A DNA stretch of 64,000 bases from Ovis canadensis (GCF_042477335.2 NC_091255.1:14052501-14116500), one strand, 5' to 3'. Counted from the stretch's first letter, positions 10,714 to 22,837 are shown. Notes: a model not told the origin generated them from the sequence alone. Program-made: numbers and translations.

Positions 10714-12392
10714 TAATGCCTTGGGCCTCTTATGTTCTGAGCACATAATGTACATATTTTTCTATGTACATAATGTACATATTTTCTACATACCCATCCT
10801 TAGGGAGATATGATTACCTTTATTTTATAAATGAGCATTTTGAAACTCAAAGATACTAAGTATCTTGCCTTAAGAAGCTTGACCACAGTTTGCAGAGCCT
10901 CCCTCAACCTCTATTTCCGCTAGACCAGGCAAACTCTCAGAAGTTCCTCAGGCCTCCTGCCTTCTCTAGTCCTTCTCAGCTGGAATTACAGGTGGTCTAC
11001 ACTCCACCTTAAGCCGTTTGTCCAGGCAGGAACCACATTAGCAGAAAGATCAATAGGGCTGGTGTTCCCCTTGCCTACAGTTGCCTGATTCACAGCATAG
11101 AACTCCTGCCCCGGGGACTATGTCAGACGCTCCACCCTGAACTGCAGGGCGCTGTTACCCCATGCTACCCTCAACAGCTCCCCTCCCAGGGAGTGGGCGA
11201 TGCTGGATTCTCCTCTCTTTGTCCACTAATCATTGACGAGGTGCTCTCTGGGTTACAGAATAAAAGAAAAAAATGTCCTCATCCTCTCCTTTCTCCTTCT
11301 ATCCCGAACTATCCACCACAGCTCTGAGTGCGGCTGGGAACTCTGGTCTCGTTGACCCCCACGACACCACCCCAGGAGCTGTTGAGCAGGGGGCCCAGGC
11401 GAGGCCACAGGGGAACCAGCCTCTGCAGCGAGACCACTTCCCCAGACCACCCCTCCCGGCCCCGCCTCACCCGGGAACTGCTGAGGCTGCAGATGAATTC
11501 TTCCTCATCATTGTCCTCTGGAGAATATGCGCAGAGATGAGAAAAAGGCTAGAAACTTGAGGGCAGACCTATGCTGCCTCAATTTTCGAAAAGAGACAGT
11601 GATGCCTCCTTGATAGTCCACTAAGTATAACATCCTTTAGAAACAAAGGATGTGTGAACAGTAAAGAAACAGTGAAGCATGAGAGCCGGAAACATTTACT
11701 ATGAATAAATCATGTGAAATTAGCCAACTTACCTTTTGAGAAAGAAGTTTTCTTACTGGGAGATTTTGTCATGCCAGTGGCACAGTTTGGAAGCACAAGG
11801 ATTCCAAAAATTTTAATGCAGGACAAGTGCCCCTGGAGGGGTACCCAGTGAAATACAAAAAGGCTGGTCTCTGCTATGACTTGGCCAGTGAATTAAACGA
11901 AACCACGAGGCATCCTTACTGATGCAGGATTCACAGTTATTTGACATATTGGAACAACCACAATAAAGAAAAATGGAATTTAATTAGTGGAAATGAAAAG
12001 TCTTAGGCCTCCTTAAAAACAACTAAGGGAAACTGTTCCTGGCTACTACAGGAAGGAGAAGCCAGAAGCTCAAGACAAAAGATCAAGGCTTTTGACCACC
12101 ACAAGCCAAGTGTGAGACTGTGATGCCATCGCTTAGAAAGTCCTGCAGCCGGGCTTCCAGTTTGCACAACGGCAGAATGGAGCCTTGCGAAAATCTGCTC
12201 TTCCACAAAGCAGGAGGAACACTGAATCAGTGTTTTTAGAACTATGGAAATGAACAAACGTCTTACAACAATCCAAGGAATATTTATTCAGGAAAAATGT
12301 CTGGCTCTCATCAAAAACATTGTGCTTTGTGCATTTAAACTTGTCCTATTCCCGTTTCCCTCATATTTATACGAATATATATGTATATGTTT
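10714..12392. other. Intergenic DNA, mostly unique
   Basis: No gene or young repeat was recognised. A short imperfect duplication around the motif tatgtacataatgtacatat lies at about 10745-10790, just right of the BovB. Frames of up to about 95 codons overlap on both strands and show no domain. Confidence 0.45.
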
Positions 12393-12508
12393 CCCCGGAG
12401 GAGGAAATGGCAACCCACTGCAGTATTCTTGCCTGGAGAAATCCATGGACAGAGGGGCCTGGCGGACTACAGTCCATGGGGTCGGACACGACTGAGCGAG
12501 TCTCAGTC
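12393..12508 (+). mobile_element. BovA-type SINE fragment
   Basis: A BovA monomer without tRNA head: ggaaatggcaacccactgca, then atccatggacagaggggcc, then gtcggacacgactgagcgag. It is surrounded by AT-rich sequence, so target-site duplications are ambiguous. Confidence 0.9.
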
Positions 12509-15500
12509 ATATGTACATATCTAGATATATATACATGTATATGATCTTAGCAATGCCCCGGTACATAACCACCACTTAATAAATATTAGCCTAAAGATAA
12601 TGCTTCCTTCTTCTTCCCCTTGCTGTAGTTGTTGTGCCTCCAAATACGTATGCATATCTGTATATGCATATACACAGTATATAATACCATACATAGCATA
12701 TATGTATATTCACAGTACATCCAGAGTATAGTAGTTTTGCCTCCATATATGATCAATTGCTAGATCCCCTTCATTTTTCTTTCCTAGTTTTCATAGGAGC
12801 TAGAAAATCCTGGCAGAAGTAGTGGCCTCCTAGTCCATGCTAGGGCTCCCATGTACAGGGCTGGGGCAGGCTAGGTTGTCTCCGGGAAGTGAGACAAGTG
12901 TGAATTATAACTTAGGATAAGAAGCAAGATTAACACATAAGTGTGGCTTAGACCCTGAACCTGTGCTGGCGTAAGAAGAGGGCAGAACACGACGGGCAGG
13001 AGAAGCAGGGCAAGCGGGAGGAGGGTGAGGGGCCCAGGCTGCAGGGAGCTCAGGAAGCCTGCAGGCTGCACCCCTCTGCCCCCCTCCGCGTCCTCACCGG
13101 CATCCTTCACCCTGAATCTCCATCCACCCACTGTGCTCTCTGGATCACTGAAGGGGCTTGCAAACTGTGCTACCCAGAGGTACACCCAAGGGTCTCCCAA
13201 CATTTAATTATAAAAATTGTGGCCAGTTTACCGTTTGGAGCTGCAAGAAGGTAATAAAGAGGCACAGTAGGTGAAGACCTGGGTCCCACACTCGTGTTTC
13301 AGCCAGAACAACAGCTTCATTTTCACTTCTCTTAACTACTGGAGTTTCTCTTAAAATTTAGCTTTGTTAAGAGTTTTCACTGCAAGTGTTTGGCCTCACA
13401 TTGGTCTCCTGCAACACTGCCTGGTCGTCTCTGACTTTTGCCACTCTTTTCCCCTGCACTCTGCTCTAAATAAATCATGCCAACTGCTTCTTCATTAAGG
13501 TACCTACTTCCTGCTCCAGAATATCTGTTGACTTTTTATTATTCTCTGAACAAGTCAAACCCCCAGCTGAGCCCCTGGGCCCTCTTCAATCAGAATGAAA
13601 GGAATGGGGTAATACCTGATGCTATTGAGAACCCTTAGTGCTTGGCAGGCACTCAATACGTAGATACCAACTTATGATATTTGATTGTAATTCAAGAGAA
13701 CTTTGCATCCTCCCAACTTCTAGAATACCAACCACCTTGCACACAGGGCCTTCACAGCATACTTCATTGTACACAGCTCAGTTTCCATGGGGAAGCAACT
13801 GGGCGATGTTTAGGAAGACTCTGAATTTCTACCTTCTGCAGAAAATGACGTGGTAATGTTTAGAAAGTGCCTTCAACTGCCACCTTCTGTTGTCTGGAAA
13901 AATACCTACTTCTGGCTGGTCCTCGATGGAACTGTTGGAATGATCCAACTGAATCCCTGGAGTGGCTCATCACTACACCTGGCTCTTGGTGCCCCCTTGT
14001 GGCGATCTGTTGCTATGCAGCGTCCAACCAGAGAAGGGAGAGCTATTTAGCGGGTGTTGACTCGGAGACGAACATCACGGGGGAATTAGCTCCTTTATCC
14101 TCACCGAGCTCCTCTGAGGTTGCTGCCGTTAGTTTCATAACTTATTCTAAGTACCATAACTAACAAGCGGCAGAATAGAAACTTGGACCCAAGCTGTTAG
14201 ACCAGGGCTTGTGCTCCTGACAGCTATGCTAACATGCCAAGAGACATTAGAGGAGGCATATAAGGATGAATTAAGAGATAGACATTCTGGAATAATGGAG
14301 TAGAAAGCTTGGCATGCTTTCTCCCAAGTAAAATAACGACTGAACTCAGGTTATTGTTTAAAACAGTCATCATTGAAAGCCTCTGGAAAGATGCCCAATG
14401 GGGATATAGCAAAAGAGAAACATTTATTCAAGAAAATCTAAAGTCTCTCAATAAAAACAGTGAAAACCCGTGGTATGTGAGCCCCACTCTGTTCCACTGC
14501 CCTCCCCACTAGCTCGAAGTTTTGGAAGTTCAGCCCAGAGCACGTGTAGCCAAACGCTGCATTTCTCCTGAGACGTGGGTCTAGGGCTGCGGTTTGACCC
14601 CAGAGGAGGCAGGAGGCTGCTGTTTCTCAGCTTTCAGCCCCATTTTGCAGAAGCTGCATTCCAGAAAGTCATGCCAAGAGGACTAGGTCTTCCTCTTCTC
14701 ATCCAGCCCCACCTGTGGGGCAGAAGCTCTTCCCCAGGCAAGTTGAGGGTCCCAGGGCCCTGGTTGCCCACACTTGCAGGGCAGAGATGATACGGGTGTC
14801 CACACCGCCTCCCACAGAACACACTTGTTAAGCAAGGACATCCCTTTGGGAAGAGCGGCTCTCTGGCCCAGCTTCAGTGCACTGCTACCACTCATCTGAA
14901 CCTCGTGGGAAAGGCAGGCCGCAAGAAGGAACAGCTCCATAGTTCTGACTTTATTTGGAATAAAGAGTGGAGAGCTTCCTTCCTAAAAGCATAGCTGAAA
15001 ATACCCGTGATCTTCATGGAGAACAAGGGAAGAGACTGTTATCTGCAGGATACAGGCAAAATGGTGGACCAGCCAGAAGCCTAATCGAGAGAACCAGGGA
15101 GAGAGAAGCCCAGCAGAGCATCCCACTGGTCACAGCCGGCTCTGGGGGTCACTCTGCTCGCCTCGGGAAGCGTCAGAGCAGGGCGAGGACAGGGGCGTCA
15201 CTGGGACGTGGAGAGGAGACGGTCCGGAGTGGGGAGTGTGGCGGGCGGGCCGGAGGGGAAGCCCGCACGTGGAAAGGAGGCCTGGAGACCGACTGCTCCT
15301 CTGAGCTAAGCACGAGGGGAGAAGAGAAGGGGGCGGAGCTCGGGGGCGAAGTGTCACTAGTTTGTAAGGTTTTTAAAGTGGGGGCTCTTCCATCCTTTGT
15401 GTGTGGACAGGATTGTGTGTGACCCGGGTAAGAAGGGGTAATTCATGACGTATGATGTAGAAGGGGTGTGGCCTTGGAGTGGGGAAACCCAGGCACATGG

Positions 15501-15523
15501 AGAGGACGGCCTTGCAGAGGATG
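12509..15523. other. Intergenic DNA, mostly unique
   Basis: The segment 12500-12730 is AT-rich with alternating TATG/CATA palindromes (tatgcatatctgtatatgca). An old MIR-like tail (ttggcaggcactcaatac) lies at about 13620-13665. The segment 15120-15340 is GC-rich with many CpG. No exons were recognised. Confidence 0.45.
15120..15345. other. GC/CpG-rich segment
   Basis: About 225 bp of high GC with frequent CpG (for example gtggcgggcgggccggagg) lie just upstream of a GGA tract. A frame of 151 codons crosses it on the plus strand and one of 75 on the minus strand. Neither shows a domain, so I treat it as non-coding. Confidence 0.4.
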
Positions 15524-15612
15524 AAGAGCAGGAGGAGGAGGAGGAGGGGGGAGAGGAGGAGGGGGAGGGGGAGGGGGAGGAGGAGGGGGGGGAGGGGGAG
15601 GAGGAGGAGGGT
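15524..15612 (+). repeat. (GGA)n / G-rich purine tract
   Basis: Almost 90 bases of pure purine consist of GGA/GAG triplets mixed with runs of G (aggaggaggaggagg, then repeats of gaggggg). Such polypurine strands can form triplexes or G-quadruplexes. The tract creates spurious Glu-rich and Arg-rich reading frames on the plus strand and Ser/Pro- or Leu-rich frames on the minus strand. Confidence 0.95.
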
Positions 15613-16093
15613 GCCTGCTCTCCTGGACCAGACAGGAAAGAAGCTGGATGCAGACACAGGACGATGTCCTGCATGGTCAAGGAAAGACGGGCGCACTCCC
15701 ACGTGATGCCCTGGGTTTTAACGAGGAAAACATAGAGATACGCCTGGGAAATCTGAGGAGTGAACCAAAGGGGTGGGGTCAAGCTGATCGACAGAGAGCG
15801 TGGGAATCCCCGGCAGCATAGTGTACCCAGCTGAAGTCAATTACTCAGCTCTTCATTTAAAGTGACAACAATTGGCTTCAACTCGTGGCTTTCTGTGGCT
15901 ATTCCTGGAAAAGTTGGTATATAGAAACTGCTCCACCTATGAGGTGCGTGTGATGAGAGGAAAGAAGGGTAAGAGACACAGTGGAGGGGGGTGGTGGGCG
16001 GTGGTGATGGAACGATCCATGAACCGTAAGTGAGGGAGATTGACGTGATATCAAGAAAAGGCAGATGAACAAAAGAAAAAATAAGTCAGCTCA
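15613..16093. other. Intergenic DNA, no feature seen
   Basis: Unique sequence of ordinary composition, with a G-rich run near 15985-16005. Nothing else was recognised. Confidence 0.45.
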
Positions 16094-16992
16094 ATTCAGT
16101 TCAGTCGCTCAGTCGTCTCTAACTCTTTGCAACACCATGGACCACAGCACACCAGGCTTTCCTGTCCATCACCAACTCCCAGAGTTTACTCAAACTCATG
16201 TCCATCGAGTCGGTGATGCCATCCAACCATCTCATCTTCTGTTGTCCCCTTCTTCTCCTGCCCTCAGTCTTTCCCAGCATCAGGGTCTTTTCAAATGAGT
16301 CCGTTCTTCCCATCAAGTAGCCAAAGTATTAGAGCTTCAGCTTTAGCATCAGTCCTTCCAGTGAATATTCAGGACTGATCTCCTTTAGGATGGACTGGTT
16401 GTATCTCCTTGCTCTCCAAGGGACTCTCAAGAGTCTTCTCCAACACCACAGTTCAAAAGCATCAATTCTTCAGAGCTCAGTTTTCTTTATGGTCCAAATC
16501 TCACATCCATACATGACCTCTGGAAAAACCATCGCCTTGACTAGACGGACCTTTGTTGGCAAAGTAATGTCTCTGCTTTTTAATATGCTGTCTAGGTTGG
16601 TCATAGCTTTTCTTCCAAGGAGTAAGCATCTTTTAATTTCATGGGCTGCAGTCACCATCTGCAGTGATTTTGGAGCCCAAGAAAATTAAGTATCACTGTT
16701 TCCCCATCCATTTGCCATGAAGTGATGGGACTGGATGCCATGATCTTTGTTGTTTGAATGTTGAGTTTTAAGCCAACTTTTTCACTTTCCTCTTTCACTT
16801 TCATCAAGAGGCCCTTTAGTTCTTCTTCACTTTCTGCCATAAGGGTGGTGTCATCTGCGTATCTGAGGTTGTTGATATTTCTCCCAGGAATCTTGATTCC
16901 AGCTTGTGCTTCATCTAGCCCAGCATTTCGCATGATATACTCTGCATATACGTTAAATAAGTAGGGTGATAATATACAGCCTTGACGTACTC
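16094..16992 (-). mobile_element. BovB 3' portion, about 900 bp
   Basis: Minus-oriented BovB. The 3' terminus is at the left (ttcagttcagtcgctcagtcg) and the truncated 5' side is at the right, ending in the RT block that encodes GVRQGCILS-like residues. The minus frame at 16652-16933 still reads [20 protein letters not shown], so the YADD motif survives, but the copy has no endonuclease. At 16992 it abuts a BovB segment of opposite orientation. Confidence 0.93.
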
Positions 16993-17510
16993 TTTGTCTA
17001 ACTTAATGAAACTATGAGCCATGCTGTGTTAGTTCAGATCAGTTCATTTCAGTCACTCAGTCATGTCTGACTCTTGGCGATCCCATGAATCGCAGCAAGC
17101 CAGGCCTCCCTGTCCATCACCAACTCCCAGAGTTCACTCAAACCCACGTCCATCGAGTCGGTGATGCCATCCAGCCATCTCATCCTCTGTCGTCCCCTTT
17201 TCCTCTTGTCCCTTATCCCTCTCAGCATCAGAGTCTTTTCCAATGAGTCAACTCTTTGCATGAGGTGGCCGAAGTCCTGGAGCTTCATCTTTAGCCTCAT
17301 TCCCTCCAAAGAAATCCCAGGGCTGATCTTCAGAATGGGCTGGCTGGATCTCCTTGCAGTCCAAGGGACTCTCAGGAAGTGTAGGGCCCCCCAAAATGGA
17401 CGGATGGGTCATGCTGGAGAGTTTTGACAAAATGTGGTCCCCTGGAGAAGGGAATAGCAAACCACTTCATACTGTTCAGTATGAACAGTATGAAAAGGCA
17501 AAACATAAAG
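16993..17510 (+). mobile_element. BovB 5'-UTR fragment in opposite orientation, interrupted
   Basis: The block ttgtctaacttaatgaaact-gagccatgctgtg (16993-17029) and the block ggacggatgggtcatgctgg-agaagggaatagcaaacc (17383 to about 17505) together match bases about 785-935 of the BovB at the left edge, in sense orientation. A minus-strand BovB (17030-17378) splits them. A short palindrome centred on ttcagtatgaa lies at 17466-17491. Confidence 0.85.
17030..17378 (-). mobile_element. BovB 3' fragment nested in another BovB
   Basis: A 350-bp minus-oriented BovB 3' end (ttcagtcactcagtcatgtc to ccttgcagtccaagggact). The host BovB reads continuously once it is removed. A short direct repeat gtgt flanks it at 17026-17029 and 17379-17382. 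Confidence 0.88.
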
Positions 17511-18235
17511 GTTGGAAGAATAGATTAGAGGTCTCCATGAGGCTGAAGAATTCCTGGCAAGAGAGGAAGATGTGGTCCATAAATCAGATCATCACGTACT
17601 TGGAGACAAAGTCCGTGGTGGAATCTCAGGCTCCCAGGCTGCAGCGCTGCTAAGGAAGGTCGGTGAGTGGATGGGTGGGGCGCTGGGCGAGCTGCTTGCC
17701 TGCCTGCAGAAGGGAAGTCCCTGAGCTGAGTCCCTGGACCAGGAGACAAAGCCCGCAGATCACAGGCTAGAGTCTGGAGGTAACGTGACCACAGAGCAAG
17801 AGGAAAGAAGGCAACAGAGGGCAGCACGTGCCCCAAGGGAGCTGGGTTTGCTGTTGCTATTGTATGTTTTTTTGTTGTTTGTTTAACACCAAGGTAGGGG
17901 AATAACTGTAGGAAGCAGCAAGGACCCACGTGGAGGACCGTTCTCCCATCAGACCCCGAGCTGCGGGAGAGTGAGGGCCACACACTGGCTGGGGTCTCAA
18001 CTCTGGCAGAGAGGTGAGGGAATTCTCAGAGGAGTATCTGAGGATGGATGAGTCTGCTGATCACTCAGTGGAAGTTCTTGGGGGGAGAGTTAAGAGGTAG
18101 AGGGAGAGGAGGAGTTAAGGGTTGGCTGGATGGGGTGGGGGCTGCGTAAAGACAGGCTTTTATTTTTCAAAACAGCATTAACTTTGCTGATTGTTTGGTA
18201 GATGACTTATATAATTTGTTAGTGACATACGTTTG
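17511..18235. other. Intergenic DNA, no feature seen
   Basis: Unique sequence. A T-rich stretch (tgtttttttgttgtttgttt) lies at 17866-17885. No exon or recognisable repeat was seen. Confidence 0.45.
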
Positions 18236-18432
18236 TGGTCAGTCATCTCTGACTCTTTGTGACCCCATGGACTGTAGCCTGCCAGGCTCATGTCCATGGA
18301 GTTTTCCAGACAAGAATACTGGAGTGGGCTGCCATTTCCTCCTCCAGGGGAATCTTGCCCACCCAGGGACTGCATCTGCATCTCCTCCATTGGCAGGAGG
18401 ATTCTTTACCTCTGAGCTGCCTGGGAAGCCAG
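18236..18432 (-). mobile_element. Bov-tA SINE
   Basis: This is the reverse complement of Bov-tA. The BovA body comes first (ctctgactctttgtgacccc, ggctgccatttcctcctcc), followed by the tRNA-like head, ending ctgagctgcctgggaagcc. Confidence 0.95.
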
Positions 18433-19743
18433 CAACATTTATATGTATATAAAAATTATCTCCTCCTACTCAAAAAACTGACTACAGAAAATTCCATTGG
18501 CCTCCAACTTTATTTTATTTTTCTAGCATATTTTAATGGCTTCCTCTGCTCTTTTAGACATTGTGGGCCCTCAGTGGTAGTTGTAGTTTTGACTAGATTC
18601 AGCCCATTTGGAAAACAAACCATTAAGAAGTGCATTTGGGCTTCGTTTTGTGAAAGAAACAAAAAACCCCCTACAGTATCTATTTCATTAGCACATCAGG
18701 CCCTGGGGAGAGGTGAGAATACTCTGGAAAGAAAAGAACAGCAGGACTAGGGAAGAGATCAGCCAAGCCCCAAAATTCAATTTTGCTCTTTCCAGACCAC
18801 ACCTCAGTCAGAGCAGCTGGACTAGATAAGGCTCTCTGGTTAAGATGCTGAGATTGATATTCAGATGAAAGGTAATGTGAGGAGGACTTTCTCTCTCAGG
18901 TTGAGAAGTGTTTTCTTTAGGGAAAAATAGCAGGCACAACAAAGGAAGTGCTGAGGCTTTCAAAGAAAATGAGAACAGCAGAGGATGATGGAGAAAATAG
19001 TTTAAATGTCCCAAAGAAAGGCTGTGCTTGTCTGCACAGGTCAGGTCTGCCTGACAGTCAAGTCAGAAATGTGTCCAGCCGTCTGCAGCTCTGAATTCAT
19101 GATAACAAATCCCCTGCAATGGTTCAGCTTTTGATTGCCTCAGCAATGGCATTGTGTGTGACCACAGAGACCCAGCTACTCTTCCTCTTGCTAAGAAACG
19201 CTTAGAGCCATTCACTGGGGCCTGAAATAAAGATATTACATTGATAAATTAAATGGAATAATATATCCAGCTTGCCTAGCACATGGGAAGGCTACTTTCT
19301 TTCCACTTCCGTTATTATACAAGCACAGTGAAACAATGGAGACACACATTGCTCTGAAGAATTGCTTTTCCCTCTGAATTTTAAAATTGCAGTCACTGTA
19401 ATACTGAGACTATCATTGCTCTCGTTGACTCTACATCAGCCTCTTGGCACTGGCTGGAATTCGGTGTGAAGTGAGTCTTTTCTTGGCCTCGCCCCAGCAG
19501 GCTTGGTGATGCAGCCTGGTCTAGAAAGTGGTCTTACAGCAATTGTGGTAATTACCATCCGGATTGAGATGCTCCTGCACGTCAGTTAGGTGCTGTACTG
19601 GGCAGGCGTTCTCCCCATTTCCCAGAACCTCTGTTGAGTGAGGTAGCAGCATCCTGGTCTAATGGGTGAAGAAGCTGAAGCTTAGGAGAGTCTTGGCCAA
19701 GACTGTTTTATTCATGATGAAATTCATAAATAAAAGGTTTTAT
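18433..19743. other. 1.3-kb stretch without recognisable repeats
   Basis: This is one of the longer stretches where I see no transposable element, in a window dominated by them. Composition is balanced and AT-leaning, with several TAAT/ATTA clusters (for example aaattaaatggaataatata near 19247). No coding exon was recognised. It is a candidate for conserved non-coding sequence. Confidence 0.4.
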
Positions 19744-19950
19744 TACTTCCCTGGTAGTTCAGACGGTAAAGCGTCTGTCTACAATGCGGGAGACCTGGGT
19801 TTGATCCCTGGGTCGGGAAGATTCCCTGGAGAAGGCAATGGCAACCCACTCCAGTACTCTTGCCTAGAAAATCCCATGGATGGAGGAGCTTGGTGCAGGC
19901 TCCTGTCCATGGGGTCGCAGAGTCCGGCACGACTGAGCTACTTCACTTCA
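19744..19950 (+). mobile_element. Bov-tA SINE
   Basis: tRNA-like head (acttccctggtagttcagac, ggtttgatccctgggtcgg) followed by the BovA body (ggcaacccactccagtac, atcccatggatggaggagc, gtccggcacgactgagc). Confidence 0.95.
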
Positions 19951-20102
19951 CTATGTCAGTGGTGAAGCATAGCTAAGCCTTGATTAGAATCTTCTGAAGA
20001 ATTTTAAACTCTTTTCAAACTATTTTTTAAGCTTGGGTCACTGTGATCCAACACCAAAGGCATACCGTTGAAAATGGCAGGTGGGAATTCTTGCCCATCT
20101 TA

Positions 20103-20418
20103 CCTTTTTTCTTTTTTTGGCGGTGCCGGGTCTTCGTGATGCACTGGGCTTTTTCCCAGCTGTGGCTAGCAGGGGCTTCCCTTGCTTGCGGTGCCTGGGC
20201 TGCGTGCCGCCGAGGCTTCTCTTGCGGAGGAGCACCGGCTCCGGCCTATGATTTCAGTAGTGATGGCTCGAGGGCTCTGAAGGGCTCAGTAGCTGCATTG
20301 CTCTGGCTCAGTCACTCCGAGGCATGTGGGATCTTCCTGGATCCCAGACCACGGATCAAACCCATGTCCACTGCACTGGCAGGCAGATTCTTAACCACTA
20401 GACCACCGGGGAAGTCCA
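20103..20418 (-). mobile_element. CHR-type tRNA-Glu SINE
   Basis: This is the reverse complement of a cetartiodactyl CHR SINE: gcggtgccgggtcttcgtg at the left, gtgggatcttcctggatccc in the middle, and the tRNA-like head at the right ending accactagaccaccggggaa-gtcc. The left end is T-rich, which corresponds to the A-rich SINE tail. Confidence 0.88.
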
Positions 20419-20427
20419 GGAGGCAGA

Positions 20428-20498
20428 TTTAATATATATTTAAAAATATTTTTAAAAATATATTTAAAAATATTTTTAAAAAATATATTTTTTTATTC
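20428..20498. repeat. AT-only repeat between two CHR SINEs
   Basis: The motif atatttaaaaatatttttaa recurs two to three times with small changes. It lies between the head of the left CHR SINE and the tail of the right one, and is probably an expanded A/T tail of the right-hand element. Confidence 0.8.
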
Positions 20499-20820
20499 TG
20501 GTTATGCCGGGTATTTGTTGCTGCGTGGAAGCTTCTTCTAGTTGGTGTGGGCGGGGGCTCCCACCAGAAGCCTGGTGGTCACGGGCGTCTCATCGGGGTG
20601 GCTTTTCTTGCCGTGAAGCATAGGCTCCAGGAACACTTCAGTGGTTGCACTGCGTGGGTTCAGTAGCTGTGGCTCGCAGGCGCTAGGGCACGGGCTCAGT
20701 TGTTGTGGCGAAAAGCTTTAGCTGCTCCGGCCAAGTGGGATCTTCCCGGACCAGGGCGCCAACCCGTGTTCCCCGCACTGGCAGGCAGATCGCTATCCAC
20801 AGCACCACCAGGGAAGTCCC
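20490..20820 (-). mobile_element. Second CHR-type SINE
   Basis: Same family and orientation as the previous SINE: ttctggttatgccgggtat, gtgggatcttcccggacca, ending agcaccaccagggaagtccc. Two CHR SINEs lie in tandem, 70 bp apart. Confidence 0.87.
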
Positions 20821-21869
20821 TATCTTCTCTTTCTTGGACACTGCTGATTTTGATCAAAACATAGCTTCAACTCTAGGGGTCTGCCCTTGGGTTTTCCCTT
20901 GTCCTTTGCCACTGTCTCTGGGCAACCTCACTTATGCTTAGGGCTTTAAATGCCAACTCCATTCTGATGACTTCCAAGTCTTTAATTACAGTTCAATCTC
21001 TTCCCTGAGTGCCAACCCATTTAGTCTTATAAAACTTAATTTTTGTTGGTTAACATGTACATTTTACACTTAGCAACAGGTGTAAACTCTGAAACATCCA
21101 TCGGAAAAGAATGTCCTTGAGGCGCTTGCACAAGAGGATATCAATACACATTCACACAGTGACATTTCAGACAGATAAGTGCCGTTATAGCAGGTCACCA
21201 AATAGGAAAGATAGAAAGCATGAGCAGAGAGCATGCGAAATGAAATACAAATGTAGAGACTGACCGTCATTTGAAGCCAACCCATTTATATCCAGCTACT
21301 CATGAGATGTTTCCTCCTGGGTATTCCTAAGGGACCTCAAGCTGAATATACCCCAAACCAAACCCATACCATTCTCCCAAGCAAGTGTCCCCTCTTCCAG
21401 TTTCCATATACCTGGACAGTCATGGCTGGGACCAGCAGGTCACAGAATTCTCCCATTCCGTCTCTTTTCCTGTATCTTGTTGGTGGCCCAGTCCTGCAGA
21501 GGAGAGATTCTTGGAATAAGGTCTCCAAACCACTGCAGCAACTCCGTCTGGAAACAAGTTAGAAATAACGATGCTTGGGCTCCATCCTTGTTCAGAATGA
21601 GCATCTTTGGGGCTGGGACCAGTAATCTGTGGTGTAACAAACCATCCATGTATTCTGGTGATGCTCTAAACTGACCTTGTTTATTAGCCCTCTAATTACT
21701 CCATTCCGGAAGCTCCTAAGTCAGGTCCTCCTCTTCTCGCACCTGAATGAGTACAATCATTTCCTAACCATGTACCTTTCTCCAGCTTCAGACCCCTATG
21801 AACTTCCTCTCCTTTCTTGCCAGCATGCTCCCTCCAAATGAAAATTTGATCATGTCTCTACCACACATA
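20821..21869. other. Intergenic DNA, mostly unique
   Basis: No gene or young repeat was recognised up to the TA dinucleotide that precedes the mariner terminal repeat. Confidence 0.45.
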
Positions 21870-21906
21870 TTAGGTTGGTGCAAAAGTAATTCCATTTTGC
21901 AATGTT

Positions 21907-22837
21907 CCAAATAGGAAAATAAGTACGTCAAGGCTGTATATTGTCACCCTGCTTACTTAACGTATATGCAGAGTACATCATGAGAAACGCTGGTCTGGAA
22001 GAAGCACAAGCTGGAATCAAGATTGCCTGGGGAAATATCAATAACCTCAGATATGCAGATGACACCACCTTTATGGCAGAAAGTGAAGAACTAAAGAGCC
22101 TCTTGATGAAAGTGAAAGAGGAGAGTGAAAAAGTTGGCTTAAAACTCAACATTCAGAAACTAAGATCATGGCATCTGGTCCCATCACTTCTGGCAAATAG
22201 ATGAGGAAATAGTGGAAACAGTGGCTGACTTTATTTTTCCGGGCTCCAAAATCACTGCAGATTGCAGTGATTTTGTGATTGCAGCAATGAAATTAAAAGA
22301 CGGTTACTCCTTGGAAGGAAAGTCATGAACAACCTAGACAGCATATTAAAAAGCAAAGACATTACTTTGCCAACAAAGGTCCGTCTAGTCAAGGCTATGG
22401 TTTTTCGAGTGGTCATATATGGATGTGAGAGTTGGACTATAAAGAAAGCTGAATGCTGAAGAATTGATGCTTTTGAACTGTGGTGTTGGCGAAGACTCTT
22501 GAGAGTCCCTTGGACTTCAAGGAGATCCAAGCAGTCCATCCGAAAGGAGATCACTCTTGGGTGTTCATCGGAAGGACTGATGTTGAAGCTGAAACTCCAA
22601 TACTTTGGCGACCTGATGTGAAGAGCTGACTCATTTGAAAAGACCCTGATGCTGGGAAAGATTGAGGACAGGAGGAGAAGGGGACAACAGAGGATGAGAT
22701 GGTTGGATGGCATCACCGACTCAATGGACATGAGTTTGGGTGGACTCTGGGAGTTGGTGATGGACAGGGAGGCCTGGCATGCTGCGATTCATGGGGTCAC
22801 AAAGAGTTGGACACAACTGAGCGACTGAACTGAACTG
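21907..22837 (+). mobile_element. BovB nested in mariner, 6-bp TSD
   Basis: A 931-bp 5'-truncated BovB starting at ccaaataggaaa (the IGKGVRQG region of the RT), with CRYADD-like, ESEKVGLKLN and C-terminal blocks, ending in gactgaactgaactg. The duplication aatgtt lies at 21901-21906 and 22838-22843. The insertion separates the mariner left end from its transposase, so it is younger than the mariner. Confidence 0.95.

Noticed and set aside
14967-15422. A 151-codon plus-strand frame
   Set aside because: Low-complexity Gly/Arg/Glu-rich translation of a CpG-rich segment, with a competing frame on the other strand and no known domain.
15445-15735. Glu-rich and Arg-rich frames over the GGA tract
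   Set aside because: They are direct translations of a polypurine microsatellite.
16094-17510. A classical 5'-inverted (twin-primed) BovB insertion
   Set aside because: The inverted part maps to the 5' UTR while the other part begins in the RT, about 2 kb away. Twin priming normally joins nearly adjacent parts. It is kept only as one of several explanations.
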